Source: Candidatus Halobonum tyrrellensis G22 | Lineage (GTDB): Archaea > Halobacteriota > Halobacteria > Halobacteriales > Haloferacaceae | Assembly (NCBI RefSeq): GCF_000495475.1 | Contig: NZ_ASGZ01000023.1 | Location: 1-64,000 of the forward strand | Length of the DNA: 64,000 nucleotides | Reading direction: 5' to 3' | In this document: positions 61,186 through 64,000 of the stretch, in pieces | How the letters are laid out: each line of letters begins with the position of its first letter | Position numbering within the stretch: the first letter of the stretch is position 1 | Notes under the pieces: model-generated | Told to the model about the DNA's origin: nothing | What the model saw: the letters and a program-made list of their open reading frames with translations, nothing else | Databases searched by the model: none | Translations under genes and position numbers: made by a program

Positions 61186-63252
61186 ATGAGGGTCGAAACG
61201 ACCGACGAGGGACTCCGAGCGGCCGACGCGACCAAGTCGTCGATCACGGTGTCGACCGGCGACTGGGCCGACGGCGCGGACGCCCCATCGATCGCCGCCG
61301 CCCACGAGCGGTTGGGCGACCGCGCGCCCCACACCCCCGAGACGGCCGTCTCCGGCGAGACCGCCCGCCTCGGGTTCCCGCCGTACCGGGCCACCGTCCG
61401 GTCGCTCTCGTCGGGCGACACGACCACGCTCGCGCGCGCCGGCGGCCACCTCGACCTCCCGGCCGACGAGTACCTGCTCGTGGTGCAGGGGAGCGTCGTC
61501 GCGCAGGTCAGGTTCGACGGCCCGGCGACGCTGTCGCTGCCGAACTACGAGCGGGTCGTCCTCTCGCTGCCGGCGCGGGCGCCGGTCGAGGTGGGGTTCG
61601 TCTCCCGCGTCGCCGACGGCGTCGGGACGGTCACCGTCCCGCGGACCCCGCAGGGGCTCGCCACCGCCGTCTCGGTGTTCGGGGCGGTCAACCGGACGGA
61701 GACGCCCGACCGGACCTACCCGTCGATGCGCGGGCCGGCCCCCCGGGTCGAGTTCGGCGCGACGGACGTGCCCTCGGAGGTGCGCGAGCGGGTGGCCCGC
61801 TCCGGCGTCGAACTCGCCGTCCCGCCCGACCCCAAGCACCTGTTCGTCGCCGCGCCGCTGGCGGCGTATCTCGACGCCGAGGTGACGCTCGTCGACCCCG
61901 AGCGGGCGGCGCTGGTCGCCGACGGCGAGCGGTGGCCGCTCCCGGGGTTCCCGGCGTTCCCCGACCGGGTCGCCGGCCTGCTGAGACGGGTGTTCTTCCT
62001 CGACTGTCTCGTGCGGGTCGCCGGTCCACACGACGAGGGGGTCGACCAGGTGCCGCTTCTATCGGAGGTGGGGCTCGACGCCGAGACGGTGTACCCGATG
62101 TCGGTCGCCGAACGGGTCGGCGCCTACCTCGACGTGCCGTTCGAGTCGATATCCGACCGGCTCCCCGACTGGCACCTCTCGATGTACGTCAAGCCGACGT
62201 TCGACCACGTCGCCGCCCTGCCACACCTCGTCCCGGACCTCCCGTTCGTCCTCCCGCCGGACGCGACCGACCTGGAGAGCGACGAGTGGCTCGACCGCTC
62301 GCTCAGCGACTTCTACCGCGCGAGCCACGGCGACGTGGCGTCGATCGACCTAGTGCGGCCGACGCTCGGCCCCGGGCGGACCCACGGCTGGCTGGCCGAC
62401 GGCGTCCCGATAGACGTGTTCAAGGCCACCACCGCGGCGTACGAGAACCGCGCGCGGTACCTCGACGCCGCCGGCGAGCCGCTGTCGGTGACCGCGGTGC
62501 TCAACGACAGCCGGATGCGCGACGAACAGGACGACGCCGCGGCCCGCTACCGCGAGCACGCGGAGGAACTCGACGTCGACATCGAGGTCCGCGAGAGCCT
62601 GACCGTCGACGACCTCGCGGCGGTGTTCGAGAGCCGTCACGACCTGGTCCACTACATCGGCCACTGCGAGACCGGCGGACTCCGGTGTTCCGACGGGACG
62701 CTGTCGGTGTCGAGCATCGACGAGTCGAACGTCCAGACGTTCTTCCTCAACGCGTGTGGCTCCTACTACGAGGGGCGCGAACTGGTCCGGAAGGGGAGCG
62801 TCGCGGGCGGGGTCACGCTCAACGAGGTGCTCGACAGCCACGCCGCGACCGTCGGCACGACGTTCGCACAGTTGATGGCCGGCGGCTACTGCATCGAGCG
62901 GTCGCTCGACAAGGCTCGCCGGCGGATCATGACCGGGAAGGACTACGCCGTCGTCGGCGACGGGACCCACGTGCTCACGCAGTCGACGTCGCTCGTCCCC
63001 GCCGACGTCGAACTCGACCGGGTGGGACCCGACGAGTTCCGGGTGCGCTACTGCGTCGACGGCCCGCGTCTCCCGGGGGCGTCCCACCACTGTTACCTCC
63101 GCGACGACGACGGGGAGAGCCTGCTGCGGACGCGCGAGGAGTACGTGGTCGACCGCGCGAAGATCCGCGAGTTCTTGGGCTACTGTCGCGAACCGATCCT
63201 GTACGAGGGCGACCTCCACTGGCCCGAAGAACTACGCGAATCGGTGCTCTAA
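61186..63252 (+). CDS. CHAT domain (caspase-like) protease
   Basis: Protein of 688 residues. The C-terminal CHAT peptidase core has DLVHYIGHCETGGLRCSDGT with the catalytic histidine (H493) and TFFLNACGSYYEGRELVRKG with the catalytic cysteine (C524). A ~400-residue N-terminal region is of no known family (PNYERVVLSLPARAPVEVGF, FVAAPLAAYLDAEVTLVDP, WHLSMYVKPTFDHVAALPHL) and is probably a sensor or scaffold. CHAT proteases act as inducible executioners or effector-processing enzymes in bacteria. No obvious effector is adjacent. A TATA-like CATATACC at 61144-61151 suggests a short leader. It is divergent from glyA. Confidence 0.85.
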   Translation: MRVETTDEGLRAADATKSSITVSTGDWADGADAPSIAAAHERLGDRAPHTPETAVSGETARLGFPPYRATVRSLSSGDTTTLARAGGHLDLPADEYLLVVQGSVVAQVRFDGPATLSLPNYERVVLSLPARAPVEVGFVSRVADGVGTVTVPRTPQGLATAVSVFGAVNRTETPDRTYPSMRGPAPRVEFGATDVPSEVRERVARSGVELAVPPDPKHLFVAAPLAAYLDAEVTLVDPERAALVADGERWPLPGFPAFPDRVAGLLRRVFFLDCLVRVAGPHDEGVDQVPLLSEVGLDAETVYPMSVAERVGAYLDVPFESISDRLPDWHLSMYVKPTFDHVAALPHLVPDLPFVLPPDATDLESDEWLDRSLSDFYRASHGDVASIDLVRPTLGPGRTHGWLADGVPIDVFKATTAAYENRARYLDAAGEPLSVTAVLNDSRMRDEQDDAAARYREHAEELDVDIEVRESLTVDDLAAVFESRHDLVHYIGHCETGGLRCSDGTLSVSSIDESNVQTFFLNACGSYYEGRELVRKGSVAGGVTLNEVLDSHAATVGTTFAQLMAGGYCIERSLDKARRRIMTGKDYAVVGDGTHVLTQSTSLVPADVELDRVGPDEFRVRYCVDGPRLPGASHHCYLRDDDGESLLRTREEYVVDRAKIREFLGYCREPILYEGDLHWPEELRESVL

Positions 63253-63259
63253 CCGGCGT

Positions 63260-63448
63260 CTACGGCCCGGCGTTCGTCGACCCGGTCGAGGCGGGACCCA
63301 TCGTCGGCGGCTGCGTCTCGGCGGCCACCCCGCCCGCCGCGAGCGCGACGAGCAGTACGACCGTCAGGACGACGACCCGCGGATGGCGCGCGAGGAACGA
63401 TGCGACCGCCGCACCCGTATTTGTATTCTTGACCACACTTAGTGGCAT
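63260..63448 (-). CDS. Small single-helix membrane or secreted peptide (62 residues)
   Basis: Product of 62 residues: a polar N-terminus (MPLSVVKNTNTGAAVASFLA), one hydrophobic helix (VVVLTVVLLVALAAGGVAA) and a Pro/Thr/Ser-rich tail (ETQPPTMGPASTGSTNAGP) that would face outside. No family recognised. The ATG at 63448 has TATATTTATC (63471-63480) centred 27 nt upstream, a textbook leaderless promoter, which makes the gene more credible than its size suggests. It is convergent with the CHAT gene (7 bp apart) and divergent from tbsP. Confidence 0.62.
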   Translation of the reverse strand: MPLSVVKNTNTGAAVASFLARHPRVVVLTVVLLVALAAGGVAAETQPPTMGPASTGSTNAGP

Positions 63449-63470
63449 AGGGTCACTAGACGGTTGCAAC

Positions 63471-63480
63471 GATAAATATA
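63471..63480 (-). promoter_or_regulatory. TATA box of the 62-residue peptide gene
   Basis: TATATTTATC on the minus strand, centred 27 nt from the ATG at 63448. It is the most canonical archaeal TATA box in this part of the window. Confidence 0.6.
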
Positions 63481-63568
63481 TTGTGTCCGTAAGGAGTTAG
63501 CGGCCGTCTACCGGTCGATCCCGGTCTATTCGTCGGGTAGACGGCTTGGTTCGCTAAAATCCCGTTAG

Positions 63569-63578
63569 TATTAAATAG
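63569..63578 (+). promoter_or_regulatory. TATA box of the TbsP-like gene
   Basis: TATTAAATAG about 30 nt upstream of the ATG at 63605, in an AT-rich island. It predicts a leader of no more than a few nucleotides. Confidence 0.6.
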
Positions 63579-63604
63579 CTCTCTCCCCCTTCGTAGAGAT
63601 ACGA

Positions 63605-64000
63605 ATGGCTTCGAATTTACTGGAAGGCTCGACGGAAGACGTGCTCCGCGCGGTACTCGACCGCACGGACGGCGACCTGGTGGTCGTCGACCCCTCGGAG
63701 ACGGTGGTCGAGACGCTCGTCTCGCTCGGCTCCGACGACGACGACCTGCCGACGCTGAACGTCGTCGCGGACGAACGACTCCTGAAGGACGTCCTCGGCG
63801 ACTTCCTGGTCGCGAGCGAGGCGGCCGACCTGGTGGCGGCCGACCGGCTCACGCTCCGGACGCTCGAGTCGGACGTCGACAACACGCTGCTCGTCGGCGC
63901 GGACGAACTGTACGCGCTCGTGACCGCGGGCGACCACGTCGCGGCGCTCACCGCCGCCGACGACGCGTTCATCGGCGACGCCTACGAGACGTACCGCGGG
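63605..64000 (+). CDS. TbsP-like transcriptional regulator (DUF5821), partial
   Basis: The gene starts at ATG 63605 and runs off the right edge (132 codons visible). The product begins MASNLLEGSTEDVLRAVLDR and continues TDGDLVVVDPSETVVETLVS, LPTLNVVADERLLKDVLGDF, LVASEAADLVAADRLTLRTL and NTLLVGADELYALVTAGDHV. That matches the haloarchaeal TbsP/DUF5821 family as I remember it. TbsP was described in Haloferax as a regulator of glycerol metabolism genes; this copy may be a paralogue with another target. The usual C-terminal DNA-binding part is outside the window. It is divergent from the 62-residue gene. Confidence 0.78.
   Translation, partial: MASNLLEGSTEDVLRAVLDRTDGDLVVVDPSETVVETLVSLGSDDDDLPTLNVVADERLLKDVLGDFLVASEAADLVAADRLTLRTLESDVDNTLLVGADELYALVTAGDHVAALTAADDAFIGDAYETYRG

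Overview
The window is chromosomal DNA of a halophilic archaeon (class Halobacteria). The evidence is very high GC, strongly acidic proteins, many start codons lying 25-30 nt downstream of a TATA-like box (leaderless transcripts), and family content typical of haloarchaea: Bat-type HTH, TrmB, TbsP, UPF0179, archaeal FEN1, fused NuoCD, JAMM/RibL and PGF-CTERM sorting signals. No genus is assigned. There are two tRNA genes (Glu-CUC and Glu-UUC), no rRNA and no CRISPR array.

Layout. 0-7.4 kb: a biotin transporter operon (bioY-bioM-bioN) behind a BirA-like operator, a solitary nuoCD, a Bat-type regulator, an AIM24 protein, a metallo-beta-lactamase and an MDR oxidoreductase. 7.5-8.8 kb: a small AT-rich island integrated at tRNA-Glu(CUC), bounded by an exact 44-nt copy of the 3' part of the tRNA. 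9-17.5 kb: mostly housekeeping and conserved haloarchaeal genes (CoA transferase, CHY zinc finger, ThuA-like, uridine kinase, methyltransferase, GNAT, FEN1). 17.6-18.9 kb: tRNA-Glu(UUC), a PD-(D/E)XK-like gene and three copies of a promoter-like 36-bp repeat. 18.9-26.6 kb: a tightly packed operon prkA1-prkA2-yeaH-spoVR (two PrkA kinases, a DUF444 protein, SpoVR). 26.6-28.6 kb: a duplicated ~225-bp regulatory module and small conserved genes. 28.6-34.4 kb: a Dna2-like nuclease-helicase and a PH-domain membrane pair.

34.4-43.3 kb is a secreted-protein cluster: two beta-helix (NosD-like) proteins and a Tat-exported GH3 glycosidase, with a TrmB-family regulator divergent from the glycosidase. All three secreted proteins end in the same ~130-residue domain, which I do not recognise. 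43.5-54 kb holds a secreted phospholipase-D-like protein, an alpha/beta hydrolase, a DHH nuclease-like protein, the JAMM protease-ribL pair, Gfo/Idh/MocA, a probably frameshifted HTH-less hypothetical gene, a GYD-domain protein and folD. 54.2-59.7 kb holds a lipoprotein that resembles a subtilase propeptide, followed by a giant subtilase with eight tandem ASH/HYDIN-like repeats and a PGF-CTERM anchor. The subtilase frame is broken once at about 57.0 kb. 59.8-64 kb: glyA, a CHAT-domain protease, a 62-residue membrane peptide and the start of a TbsP regulator.

The best candidates for something undescribed are the shared C-terminal domain with its co-lost cysteine pair, the protease with a lipid-anchored propeptide-like partner, the minimal tRNA-Glu island, the 36-bp promoter-like repeats, and the duplicated bidirectional promoter upstream of prkA1.
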